A DNA stretch of 17,264 bases from Ancrocorticia sp039812645 (GTDB lineage: Bacteria > Actinomycetota > Actinomycetes > Actinomycetales > Actinomycetaceae): contig JBDIAV010000076.1 of the NCBI GenBank assembly GCA_039812645.1, positions 1-17,264 on the forward strand, read 5' to 3'. Below, one piece after another: positions 6,365-13,094 of the stretch. Positions within the stretch are counted from its first letter, which is position 1. Each line of letters opens with the position of its first letter. The position numbers and the translations under genes were made by a program. The notes beneath the pieces were generated by a model. It was not told the DNA's origin and searched no databases. It worked only from the letters and a program-made list of their open reading frames with translations.

Positions 6365-7512
6365 GTCATCACCACCGTTGTGCCAAACATGTTGCTATCA
6401 AAGATAGCCGATCCACCCGGCAGCTCTTCCATTCTCCTGATGACGCTCTCTCGGATACCCAACCTCCTGGAATCGATTGTAGAGAGATCAAAACCCTGAC
6501 CTGAATCAACGATAATGACACGAATAGAATCATCCCCTACCAACACTGTTCCGGTGCCTCCCCCAGCATGCCGCACAGCATTCCTAGCTGCTTCTGCAGC
6601 AGCGAGACCCACGGCACCGGCCGCCACGGATAACACATCACCGGGAAGAACCTTAGATGTGAGATGAACTGGCGCAGCCACGCCAATCAGATCCACGATC
6701 AGTTGAGCGGCATTATCAGAGGTCAACTCCATGGCCTCTGTCTCAGGCTTATGTTCAAGAGATTGCAAAGCCTGCGCCGCTACCGTGGCACTGCGACGGA
6801 GCAACGCCGGTGGCTCCCCATTGAACTGGAGTGCGGCAGCGAAACTCGCCAAGACTTCATCATGCACGACGCGAGAAAAGTGCTTGAAATCAGACTCCTC
6901 AGCCAGAATACGCGCCTCTTCATCACGCAGCTGCTCCGCCATACGGTTTGCCTGATCAAGCATGATCATCTGGCGGCGCAGTACCAAAGCCACCATAATG
7001 AAAATGACGTTGAAAGCATGAGCAAATCCCCACGAGAGAACAGGGTCTGGGACATCACCCAAGAAAACCAGCGCTGAAAGAGGAACTGCTGCGGCAAGCA
7101 GCATCGTCATGCCAGCCGCCCAGACCCCGCGCACAGTTAAAGCAAAAACTGCCACCGTCGTCGAATCTATCAACCAGATCTGGGGAGAGGGTGGCTGCCC
7201 GCCTCCCTGCCAGGCACAATATGTGAAAAAGAGGGAGAAAAACAAGAGCGGCGGATGAACCCGCCATATGGTGCGAAGAGTTGTTGGCGATAACCGCTTC
7301 CACCCCAGAACATTCACAAGTTGAATACTCGGAGAAACGCAAGCCAACGCAAGCCACCAGCTGGCAAACTGCCCGGCCTGGTCCACAAAAGCAAGAGAAT
7401 TCAGAAGCACAATGGCCAAGCCACACAGAGCAATACCTGATCCAAGCATTCGATCAACGTTGCTCCATGGCCTCGTCACGAGGAACTGTCCTCCATGCGT
7501 CGAATCGACCAT
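6343..7512 (-). CDS. HisKA_3-type sensor histidine kinase
   Basis: The 389-residue protein has six predicted N-terminal TM segments (about 22-42, 50-70, 86-101, 112-128, 131-151 and 160-179) with no large extracellular loop. A short coiled linker (180-210), a dimerisation domain with the phospho-acceptor H217 in R-V-V-H-D-E-V-L and a HATPase domain follow. The HATPase has an N-box E307-x3-N311-x3-H315 (A-E-A-A-R-N-A-V-R-H-A-G), a G1 box D336-S-G-Q-G-F-D and a G2 region through F-G-T-T-V-V. All key residues are present. This is the DesK/NarX-like class that pairs with NarL-type regulators, so the regulator at 4707 is the natural partner. GAGGT lies 8 bases before the ATG. Loops this short suggest sensing within or near the membrane. 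Confidence 0.92.
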   Translation of the reverse strand: MVDSTHGGQFLVTRPWSNVDRMLGSGIALCGLAIVLLNSLAFVDQAGQFASWWLALACVSPSIQLVNVLGWKRLSPTTLRTIWRVHPPLLFFSLFFTYCAWQGGGQPPSPQIWLIDSTTVAVFALTVRGVWAAGMTMLLAAAVPLSALVFLGDVPDPVLSWGFAHAFNVIFIMVALVLRRQMIMLDQANRMAEQLRDEEARILAEESDFKHFSRVVHDEVLASFAAALQFNGEPPALLRRSATVAAQALQSLEHKPETEAMELTSDNAAQLIVDLIGVAAPVHLTSKVLPGDVLSVAAGAVGLAAAEAARNAVRHAGGGTGTVLVGDDSIRVIIVDSGQGFDLSTIDSRRLGIRESVIRRMEELPGGSAIFDSNMFGTTVVMTWNRHLG

Positions 7513-7585
7513 TCCTTATTACCTCGATGCCCTATGATTCAGTACCTCTGCCAAGTTTACAGCGTACAAGATCCCCGAACCGCGC

Positions 7586-7591
7586 TTTATA
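7586..7591 (-). promoter_or_regulatory. -10 element of the sensor kinase operon promoter
   Basis: The minus strand reads TATAAA, 31.5 bases from the centre of the site-4 dyad, the same spacing as at the SHOCT operon promoter. The -35 position (GTGTGA at 7614 to 7609) is poor, which suggests activator dependence. The predicted start is near 7579, leaving a leader of about 67 bases. Confidence 0.6.
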
Positions 7592-7614
7592 CCGTATTCA
7601 CGGCTTGTTCACAC

Positions 7615-7630
7615 CCCCTATCTATGGGGG
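7615..7630. promoter_or_regulatory. Operator-like dyad, site 4 (CCCCTA-N4-TGGGGG)
   Basis: One arm is perfect, the spacer is TCTA and the other arm has one mismatch. It lies between the divergent kinase operon and the YvlD-like gene. Distance to the kinase -10 matches site 2 exactly. The plus-strand side has only weak -10 candidates, so the kinase operon is the better-supported target. Confidence 0.68.
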
Positions 7631-7671
7631 ATGGTCTTGTCACCGCCTACGGCAGTTGGAATCATGTAAAG

Positions 7672-8052
7672 ATGATCCGATTTCTTATCCACGTTGCTAT
7701 CTCCATTACGAGTTCCGCACTTGCACTTCTTATGTGCTCATGGATACTTGAAGGGTTCACCTTCACTTGGGAAGGCTTCCTTCTAGCAATTCTTGTCTTC
7801 ACTCTCTCCCAGGCAATTCTTGCTCCTTTTGCCTTCAATATTGCTCGTAAATACGCAAACGGGCTACTCGGCGCAATCGGTTTGGTCTCCACCCTTCTTG
7901 CCCTCATCGTGACATCCTTCTTCCCAGGCGGCCTCCACATCAGTGGAATCTCCACCTGGATTCTTGCCTCTCTCGTCACATGGATCGTTACCTCTCTAGG
8001 CGTGTGGCTGATCCCGCTCATCTTTATTAAGAAAAAGTCCTCAGGTTCCTAG
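7672..8052 (+). CDS. YvlD-like four-TM membrane protein (phage holin 4_2 superfamily)
   Basis: The 126-residue protein is almost entirely four TM segments (about 5-25, 31-50, 58-80 and 89-112), ending in the charged tail K-K-K-S. The F-P-G-G-L-H-I-S loop before TM4 and the opening R-F-L-I-H-V-A-I fit PF04020, called 'mycobacterial 4-TMS phage holin'. Chromosomal members such as YvlD of Bacillus subtilis are stress-induced envelope proteins and not lysis holins, and no phage genes are nearby here. I chose the ATG at 7672 because longer starts (7495, 7624) run through the site-4 dyad and add non-membrane sequence. There is no strong Shine-Dalgarno, so a very short leader is possible. It diverges from the kinase operon and shares the dyad. 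Confidence 0.8.
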   Translation: MIRFLIHVAISITSSALALLMCSWILEGFTFTWEGFLLAILVFTLSQAILAPFAFNIARKYANGLLGAIGLVSTLLALIVTSFFPGGLHISGISTWILASLVTWIVTSLGVWLIPLIFIKKKSSGS

Positions 8053-8087
8053 ACGGTTGTGCCAAGAGGTTCGGTCGCCATGAGGAT

Positions 8088-8125
8088 GTACGGCTTGACT
8101 TGGTAAGAGGTCGTACAGCTTGACT
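8088..8125. repeat. Two 13-base direct repeats, GTAC(G/A)GCTTGACT
   Basis: The copies at 8088-8100 and 8113-8125 differ at one base and are 25 bases apart. Read on the minus strand they give AGTCAAGC(T/C)GTAC. Repeated terminal motifs of this kind occur at the ends of IS21-type elements, but no transposase is left, so the link is only a suggestion. Confidence 0.6.
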
Positions 8126-8146
8126 GGCAAAGCGGGCAGCGACGCA

Positions 8147-8179
8147 GTTCGAGGTGTGAGTAGGTCTCACACCTCGAAC
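8147..8179. repeat. 14-bp perfect inverted repeat after the YvlD-like gene
   Basis: GTTCGAGGTGTGAG (8147-8160) pairs perfectly with CTCACACCTCGAAC (8166-8179) around a 5-base loop. It begins 94 bases after the YvlD-like stop and could end that transcript. There is no T-run on either side, so it may instead belong to the neighbouring repeat scar. Confidence 0.65.
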
Positions 8180-8333
8180 CAGGAAATTGGTTGTGGGCTT
8201 GCCCCAGGATGAGGAAGTTGCGACGAGAACGATGCCCTCATGCCGTCAGACAAGATTCTGAGGTATCTACAGTAGGTCATGGCCTCCTGGGGCGATTGTC
8301 AAACGAAACCGTCAAATTCAGTTTCGCACCAGT

Positions 8334-8363
8334 TTGAACGCTCACTTTCCGATGATGTATCAT
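8334..8363 (+). promoter_or_regulatory. Promoter of tRNA-Asn
   Basis: TTGAAC (8334-8339) and TATCAT (8358-8363) are separated by 18 bases. The predicted start is near 8370, about 10 bases before the mature tRNA. Confidence 0.65.
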
Positions 8364-8379
8364 CGCTGAGCAGTATTAA

Positions 8380-8454
8380 TCCCGCGTAGCTCAATGGCAG
8401 AGCATTCGACTGTTAATCGAACGGTTGTTGGTTCGAGTCCAACCGCGGGAGCCA
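8380..8454 (+). tRNA. tRNA-Asn (GTT)
   Basis: A full cloverleaf can be drawn. The acceptor arms TCCCGCG (8380-8386) and CGCGGGA (8444-8450) pair, the D-arm is GCTC/GAGC, the anticodon stem is TTCGA/TCGAA with loop CTGTTAA, and the T-arm is GTTGG/CCAAC with loop TTCGAGT. The anticodon GTT is at 8412-8414. The discriminator is G8451 and CCA is encoded at 8452-8454. A strong promoter precedes it and a 12-bp hairpin follows. Confidence 0.96.
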
Positions 8455-8456
8455 GC

Positions 8457-8484
8457 AAAGGCCCGGAATCACTTCCGGGCCTTT
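8457..8484 (+). terminator. Rho-independent terminator of tRNA-Asn
   Basis: AAAGGCCCGGAA (8457-8468) and TTCCGGGCCTTT (8473-8484) make a perfect 12-bp stem with a 4-base loop. The TTT closing the stem and the following CTCG give only a short T-tract. Confidence 0.85.
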
Positions 8485-8600
8485 CTCGTATGTGGATACC
8501 TCCCGGCGGGTGGGTTAGTGCAGTAGGCCAAAACGTGGTGTTTATGGTGGCGTGTCGTGGGTTATTTTGATCGTCCGGCCCAGCCTTTGTGCGCCTAGAA

Positions 8601-8636
8601 AGTGGGCCCCGGATCAAGGAAGATCCGGGGCCCGCT
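8601..8636 (-). terminator. Rho-independent terminator of the P-type ATPase gene
   Basis: A 12-bp GC-rich perfect stem (8604-8615 with 8622-8633) has a 6-base loop and extends by three pairs, one of them G-T. It begins 16 bases after the ATPase stop. On the minus strand it is followed by a short TTTCT. Confidence 0.85.
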
Positions 8637-8651
8637 CAACGATAGGAATGA

Positions 8652-11363
8652 TCACACCAAAGTACGGCTTGGCGCCTGTGATCCCACGATCCGCCGCTGT
8701 ATGAACTTGAAGGATTCAATGAGCACGAAGATTCCCACTGAGAACCCCAGTGCAAGCCCCCATCCTTCTCCTCCAATGGGAGCGGAATCGAAGAGGGGAT
8801 GCATGAAGGGCGCGTAGATGAAGATCAATTGGGCAATCACAAGGATTCCGGCCGAGTACCACACCATACGATTACCAGTGAAAGCGCGGCGGCTGAATGA
8901 AGAGCCCGAAAGAATTCGACAGTTGAACAAGTACGCTAGCTGTCCCGCCGCGAGGACCGTCACAGCCGTGGTTTGAGCAACGGCATAGTCGCCTGTCCAC
9001 TCCCGCGTCAGCAAGTAGGCGGCCAAGGTGGCTCCGCCGATCACAACTGAAGCGAAAAGGACGAGCAACAGCGATCGCAGCGAAAGAACCTGCTCTTTTG
9101 TTGAACGTGGAGAGCGTCCCATGATTCCAGGTTCCGCGGGTTCCACGGCAAGAGGTAGGGAGAGCGTCACCGCAGTGATGAGGTTGACCCAAAGGATCTG
9201 CACGGGAGACAGCGGCAGAGAAAATCCCAGCAGCACCGCCGCCAGAATCACAAGTGACTGAGCACCATTGGTGGGGAGCAAGAACACCACAGACTTACGG
9301 ATATTGTCATAGATACGGCGTCCTTCTTCGACGGCCGAGGTAATAGTCGCGAAGTTATCATCCGAGAGAACGATATCTGCCGCTTCCTTAGTGGCCTCGG
9401 TACCCTTGATTCCCATCGCCACTCCCACGTCAGCACGGGTGATCGAGGGGGCATCGTTGACGCCGTCGCCGGTCATCGCCACAATCTGGTGATTCGACTG
9501 AAGCGCACGAACAATTCTGATCTTGTGCTCGGGACTGGTACGCGCGTAAACGTCCACGTCTGGAGCCACCTGGCGAAGTTCCTCCTGGCTCATTTCTTCC
9601 AGTTCGGCACCCGTGAGAGCTCGAAGACTCTCGTGATCCGATCCAATTCCGAGTTCGCGTGCGATGGCAAGTGCTGTGCCTGCGTGATCACCGGTAATCA
9701 TCTTGACGTTGACACCAGCCGCGTGAGCTTCCGCAATGGCACCGCGAACCTCCGGACGCGGCGGATCAACAATCCCCACCACACCCACGAAGGTGAGGTC
9801 ATGGATATCAGCAAGGTCTATCTCTACTGGCCGCGAGCCACTGTACGCCGTCACAGCTATACCCAGTACTCGACGACCTTGACGGGAAAGTTCTTCGATC
9901 TTGGCGTCCCATATCTCGAGGTTCAAGGGTTCAGTTTCTTGACCAGAAACGAGCTGATAGGTGCTGCGCTCGAGCAGTCTGTCGGGAGCACCAGTGACAT
10001 GTACATAGCATGAACTGTCGGGAGCCTCATCAACCGTAGCCGAGAATTTATGGGTGGACTCAAAAGGAATCTCAGCCAAACGAGTAAAGCCCGTAAGGTC
10101 CGCTTTGCTCTTTAGGGAAAGTACCTTGAGGGCCCCTTCGGTGGGTTGGCCCACGAGTTTCCAACCCGTCTCATCCTGCTGGACCTGAGCGTTATTGCAG
10201 AGTCCTGCGGCTCGAACGAGTACCTCCACAACAGGGTCATCTTCATGAGAGATCTCACCGTCAGGGCTGTACCCGTTTCCCGTCACCTCGTGTCGTCCTA
10301 CTCGGGTCAACACCGTCGTCGCCGTCATTTCATTCTGAGTCAACGTGCCAGTTTTGTCCGAGCAAATTGTACTTACTGCACCAAGACTCTCAATGGAGGG
10401 CATCTTCCTGACAATCGCATGGCGTCGGGCCATCTGCTGCACACCAAGAGCAAGGGTGATCGTCACAAGTGCCGGAAGCCCCTCCGGTACGGCCGCCACG
10501 GCAAACCCAATCGCTGCAGAAAGAAGTTCGCCCAGTTGGTTGTTGTGAAGCAGTCTCCCAGCCAAGAGCATGACAAACGCCATGAGGCCGATGAGGAGGG
10601 AGATCTGCTTACCCAAATGCGCCAATTGTTTGGTGAGAGGAGTATCCAACGCTTCTACTTCGCTCACCAGCGTAGTGATACGCCCAATCTCGGTGTCTGC
10701 GCCGATCGCGGTGACGATACCCTCACCGTTTCCCACAGAAACAATGGTCCCGGAGTAGAGCATTGAGGAGCGGTCGCCAAGTTCGGCATCACTGCGCACC
10801 TCAGCAGATCCTTTGGATGCAGGAACGGATTCGCCTGTCAATGCAGCTTCATCCACCTGAAGATTTGTTGAGGAGATAATCCGCAGATCAGCCGGAATCC
10901 GATCACCCGATCGGACCCGAACAATATCACCGGGAACCAAATTCTCAGATCCCACCGTAACCCATGCTCCATCCCGGAAAACTATTGCCTCCAGTGCCAG
11001 CATCGCTTCGATAGAACTCAACGCCCGTTCGGCTCGCCCCTCCTGAATGAAGCCTGTTAACGCGATCGCAAAGCACGCGGTAAAGATGACTGCGAATTCA
11101 ACCCAATCGCCCATCAGAGCTTTGAGCACTGCGGCCGCGAGGAGAATGTAAATGAGGACGTCATCGAAATGTGCGAGAAAACGCTGCCAGCCAGGCCTTC
11201 CCGCAGCAACTGGCAAAGCGTTCGGACCATGTATGGCCAATCGCCTCTCGGCCTCCGCTGTGGAAAGGCCCTCTGCGGAACTCTCAAGAATTGTTATGAC
11301 TCGATCCGTACTCAGGGAATACGCTTGTCCAATGCCCGGGGGCACCTTTGTTGTTGTTGCCAT
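8652..11363 (-). CDS. P-type cation-transporting ATPase (type II, CtpF/PacL-like)
   Basis: The 903-residue protein has an N-terminal cation-ATPase domain (about 10-80), an actuator domain with T-G-E-S (176-179), P-E-G-L-P in M4 (293-297), the phosphorylation site D336-K-T-G-T and a nucleotide domain with K-F-S-A (439-442). T-G-D (557-559), G-D-G-V-N-D (632-637) and a C-terminal bundle of six TM helices follow. It couples ATP hydrolysis to cation export across the membrane. M6 reads N-L-I-T-A-V where SERCA has N-L-V-T-D, so one calcium-ligand aspartate is missing, as in CtpF-like proteins. The substrate is therefore uncertain (Ca2+, Mn2+ or another ion). I chose the ATG at 11363 because AAGGGAG lies 7 bases upstream. 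The GTG at 11366 is too close to it. It has its own promoter and terminator. Confidence 0.93.
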   Translation of the reverse strand: MATTTKVPPGIGQAYSLSTDRVITILESSAEGLSTAEAERRLAIHGPNALPVAAGRPGWQRFLAHFDDVLIYILLAAAVLKALMGDWVEFAVIFTACFAIALTGFIQEGRAERALSSIEAMLALEAIVFRDGAWVTVGSENLVPGDIVRVRSGDRIPADLRIISSTNLQVDEAALTGESVPASKGSAEVRSDAELGDRSSMLYSGTIVSVGNGEGIVTAIGADTEIGRITTLVSEVEALDTPLTKQLAHLGKQISLLIGLMAFVMLLAGRLLHNNQLGELLSAAIGFAVAAVPEGLPALVTITLALGVQQMARRHAIVRKMPSIESLGAVSTICSDKTGTLTQNEMTATTVLTRVGRHEVTGNGYSPDGEISHEDDPVVEVLVRAAGLCNNAQVQQDETGWKLVGQPTEGALKVLSLKSKADLTGFTRLAEIPFESTHKFSATVDEAPDSSCYVHVTGAPDRLLERSTYQLVSGQETEPLNLEIWDAKIEELSRQGRRVLGIAVTAYSGSRPVEIDLADIHDLTFVGVVGIVDPPRPEVRGAIAEAHAAGVNVKMITGDHAGTALAIARELGIGSDHESLRALTGAELEEMSQEELRQVAPDVDVYARTSPEHKIRIVRALQSNHQIVAMTGDGVNDAPSITRADVGVAMGIKGTEATKEAADIVLSDDNFATITSAVEEGRRIYDNIRKSVVFLLPTNGAQSLVILAAVLLGFSLPLSPVQILWVNLITAVTLSLPLAVEPAEPGIMGRSPRSTKEQVLSLRSLLLVLFASVVIGGATLAAYLLTREWTGDYAVAQTTAVTVLAAGQLAYLFNCRILSGSSFSRRAFTGNRMVWYSAGILVIAQLIFIYAPFMHPLFDSAPIGGEGWGLALGFSVGIFVLIESFKFIQRRIVGSQAPSRTLV

Positions 11364-11409
11364 CACAAGGCTCCCTTCAGCATGATGTTCTGTTCATCAT
11401 GACGATTCT

Positions 11410-11440
11410 GTTATATCCAGAGACTATGAGATCGCGCCAA
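11410..11440 (-). promoter_or_regulatory. Promoter of the P-type ATPase gene
   Basis: The minus strand reads TTGGCG (11440 to 11435), 19 bases, then TATAAC (11415 to 11410). The predicted start is near 11403, about 40 bases before the ATG. Confidence 0.55.
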
Positions 11441-11454
11441 TAGGTCATGACCTA
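11441..11454. promoter_or_regulatory. 14-bp perfect palindrome TAGGTCATGACCTA
   Basis: It is self-complementary over all 14 bases and directly abuts the ATPase -35. Its centre is 32.5 bases upstream of the -10, so it is placed as a regulator site near -44. Its sequence differs from the CCCCTA dyads, so it probably serves another regulator. Confidence 0.6.
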
Positions 11455-11559
11455 CTAGGGATGTCACGGCCGAACCTATCGGCGCAACCTCTATATGGAA
11501 TGGAATGTATCAAGAGGAATCTTGCAAATGAATGTTCACCGCAGGCTCACTCGAGGAAA

Positions 11560-11575
11560 CCCTCACAACTAGGGG
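11560..11575. promoter_or_regulatory. Operator-like dyad, site 5 (weak, CCCTCA-N4-TAGGGG)
   Basis: One arm is perfect and the other has two mismatches (C4, T5). The spacer is CAAC. It is 144.5 bases before the esterase -10 and about 150 bases from the ATPase promoter, so its target is uncertain. A minus-strand AACATT lies 31.5 bases away but is a poor -10. Confidence 0.4.
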
Positions 11576-11711
11576 TATCCCAAGAACCCGACCTCCTCAA
11601 AGCACACTCATCTGTGCGCAGTCTCCACAGAATCTTGGGCATTCCTGTAAGAAAGCTGGGCCATTTCCATCATCACAGGTCTGGCCGGGATGTCGAGACA
11701 AGCAGCGGGTC

Positions 11712-11717
11712 TATTCT
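11712..11717 (+). promoter_or_regulatory. -10 element for a probable leaderless esterase mRNA
   Basis: TATTCT is followed by exactly 6 bases and then the GTG start at 11724, so the first base of the mRNA would be the start codon. There is no ribosome site in front of the GTG, which agrees. Confidence 0.55.
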
Positions 11718-11723
11718 TGAGTC

Positions 11724-13094
11724 GTGCAATGGTTTTGGTCGATTCCCCTCATGGGAGCTCCAGTGATCGCGAGTGCTCTCGCACTCGCGATACTTCTGTC
11801 CTTTCTCCTCCTCTGGCAACGGACGGCTCGGCGAACAAAGGTGGCTGCCGCCCCCTCTCTCCCGACAACCTCGGTAAGCGAGGGGTCTCCTGCTCACCGC
11901 CCTGCCTGGGCGTGGGCATTCGGCGGAGCAGCCGCGGGAGCGTTGCTTTTCACCATGACAGCATGGCTCACCGGCAACATCTTCAAGGTGTTTGGAGATT
12001 TCGTTCTCTCACCTGGAATCGTCGCGTGGGTGGCTCTCGGAGGAGCGTTCGTAGGTCTCGCCCTTGGCGCCGTCGTCGCTCCGGGAAAGAAACGCCGCTG
12101 GTGGCAGGTACTAACCGCCACAGTTCTGGTTCTCGTTTCTGCCTTCACGGCTAGCCTGGGAGTCAATCGAGAAGTGGGGTATTTCGTTTCCCCCAACCAG
12201 ATTCTCACGATGTTCACCACAACTGATCTTCCCGCGATGCCATCTCTACATACCGACGACGCCGTCGCATTGCCCACTAACTGGACCGCCCCTGCAGGAA
12301 CCCCTACCGCGGGCACATTAGTCCAGGCCAAGATCCCAGCGAAGGTCTCCGGTTTCGAGGCCCGGCCCGCAATCATCTATCTTCCGCCGGCGGCTCTCAC
12401 CGCCACGCCACCCCGCCTTCCTCTGCTCATCACCTTCTCCGGTCAACCTGGCTCTCCTCAGGATGTCTTTGATTCCGGCCATCTCGCCCAGATTGCCGAG
12501 GACTACCAGAAAGCTCATGGCGGCATTGCCCCCATCATCGTCGCCCCTGACCAGCTCGGTACCCCGCAGGCCAACCCCATGTGCTCCGATTCCGCGTTCG
12601 GAAAGAATGAAACCTATCTGATGGAGGATGTCATTCCGTGGATCCGCGCCACGTTGCCGGTGGCACAGGACGCCGCCCACACGGCCTTCATGGGGTTCTC
12701 GCAGGGAGGCACATGTACGGTGCAGCTGGGATTCGGGCACCCTGACGTCGTCGACACTCTTGTTCCGATCTCGCCCCAATTGGAGCCAACGATCGGCTCA
12801 CAAACCGTCGCGCGCGCCTTTCAGGGAGACCAGGCCGTGTTCGAGACCAACACTCCCCTCGCCCGACTCACGGCCCACGGCAGCTATCCCCATATGACCG
12901 CGGCTTTCTACGTAGGTGGCGACGACGCGAAATACTCGGCATGGGCGAGAACCCTTGTCGATGCCGCGCGCGAACACGGTGTGGATGCCACCCTGACATA
13001 TTCGCCAGGAACAGGCCACAATTGGCATACCGCCTCGTTCGCCATGAAAGATTCCTTCCCCTTCATTATTTCTCGCCTAGGACTGCCCCAATGA
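11724..13094 (+). CDS. Membrane-anchored extracytoplasmic esterase (AhyD-like alpha/beta hydrolase)
   Basis: The 456-residue protein has TM segments at about 11-31, 64-84, 97-118 and 127-146, then an extracytoplasmic alpha/beta-hydrolase domain of the esterase/PHB-depolymerase type (about 200-455). The nucleophile is S326 in G-F-S-Q-G-G. The other likely triad residues are D400 or D401 in Y-V-G-G-D-D and H432 or H435 in G-T-G-H-N-W-H. Its stop overlaps the start of the MprF-like gene (ATGA). Aminoacyl-PG hydrolases (AhyD of Enterococcus faecium) have this design and pair with aminoacyl-PG synthases, so this protein may remove amino acids from phosphatidylglycerol. That is an inference. The GTG at 11724 fits a leaderless start; the ATG at 11751 would cut into TM1 and has no ribosome site. 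Confidence 0.85.
   Translation: MQWFWSIPLMGAPVIASALALAILLSFLLLWQRTARRTKVAAAPSLPTTSVSEGSPAHRPAWAWAFGGAAAGALLFTMTAWLTGNIFKVFGDFVLSPGIVAWVALGGAFVGLALGAVVAPGKKRRWWQVLTATVLVLVSAFTASLGVNREVGYFVSPNQILTMFTTTDLPAMPSLHTDDAVALPTNWTAPAGTPTAGTLVQAKIPAKVSGFEARPAIIYLPPAALTATPPRLPLLITFSGQPGSPQDVFDSGHLAQIAEDYQKAHGGIAPIIVAPDQLGTPQANPMCSDSAFGKNETYLMEDVIPWIRATLPVAQDAAHTAFMGFSQGGTCTVQLGFGHPDVVDTLVPISPQLEPTIGSQTVARAFQGDQAVFETNTPLARLTAHGSYPHMTAAFYVGGDDAKYSAWARTLVDAAREHGVDATLTYSPGTGHNWHTASFAMKDSFPFIISRLGLPQ

Larger units (their letters stand above)
8053..8379. other. Non-coding gap with repeats, a possible mobile-element scar
   Basis: No coding region is supported in these 327 bases. They hold two direct repeats (8088-8100, 8113-8125), a 14-bp inverted repeat (8147-8179), a stretch at 8271-8292 resembling one upstream of the P-type ATPase, and the tRNA-Asn promoter at the end. 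Confidence 0.5.
11367..11723. other. Divergent intergenic region between the ATPase and the esterase operon
   Basis: No gene is seen in these 357 bases. The region contains the ATPase promoter (11410-11440), the 14-bp palindrome (11441-11454), the weak site-5 dyad (11560-11575) and the esterase -10 (11712-11717). Small open frames here have no ribosome site or recognisable product. Confidence 0.6.

Noticed and set aside
7672..8052. True phage holin, hinting at a prophage
   Set aside because: No phage structural, lysin or integrase genes are near, and chromosomal YvlD-like members of this superfamily are envelope proteins.
8360..8617. 85-codon minus-strand frame containing G-L-E-P-T-T-V-R-L-T
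   Set aside because: It reads through the complement of tRNA-Asn and its terminator. This peptide is a well-known false prediction from tRNA genes.
12941..13090. 50-codon N-terminal extension of the MprF-like gene
   Set aside because: It lies wholly inside the esterase gene in another frame. The ATG at 13091 forms the normal ATGA overlap.
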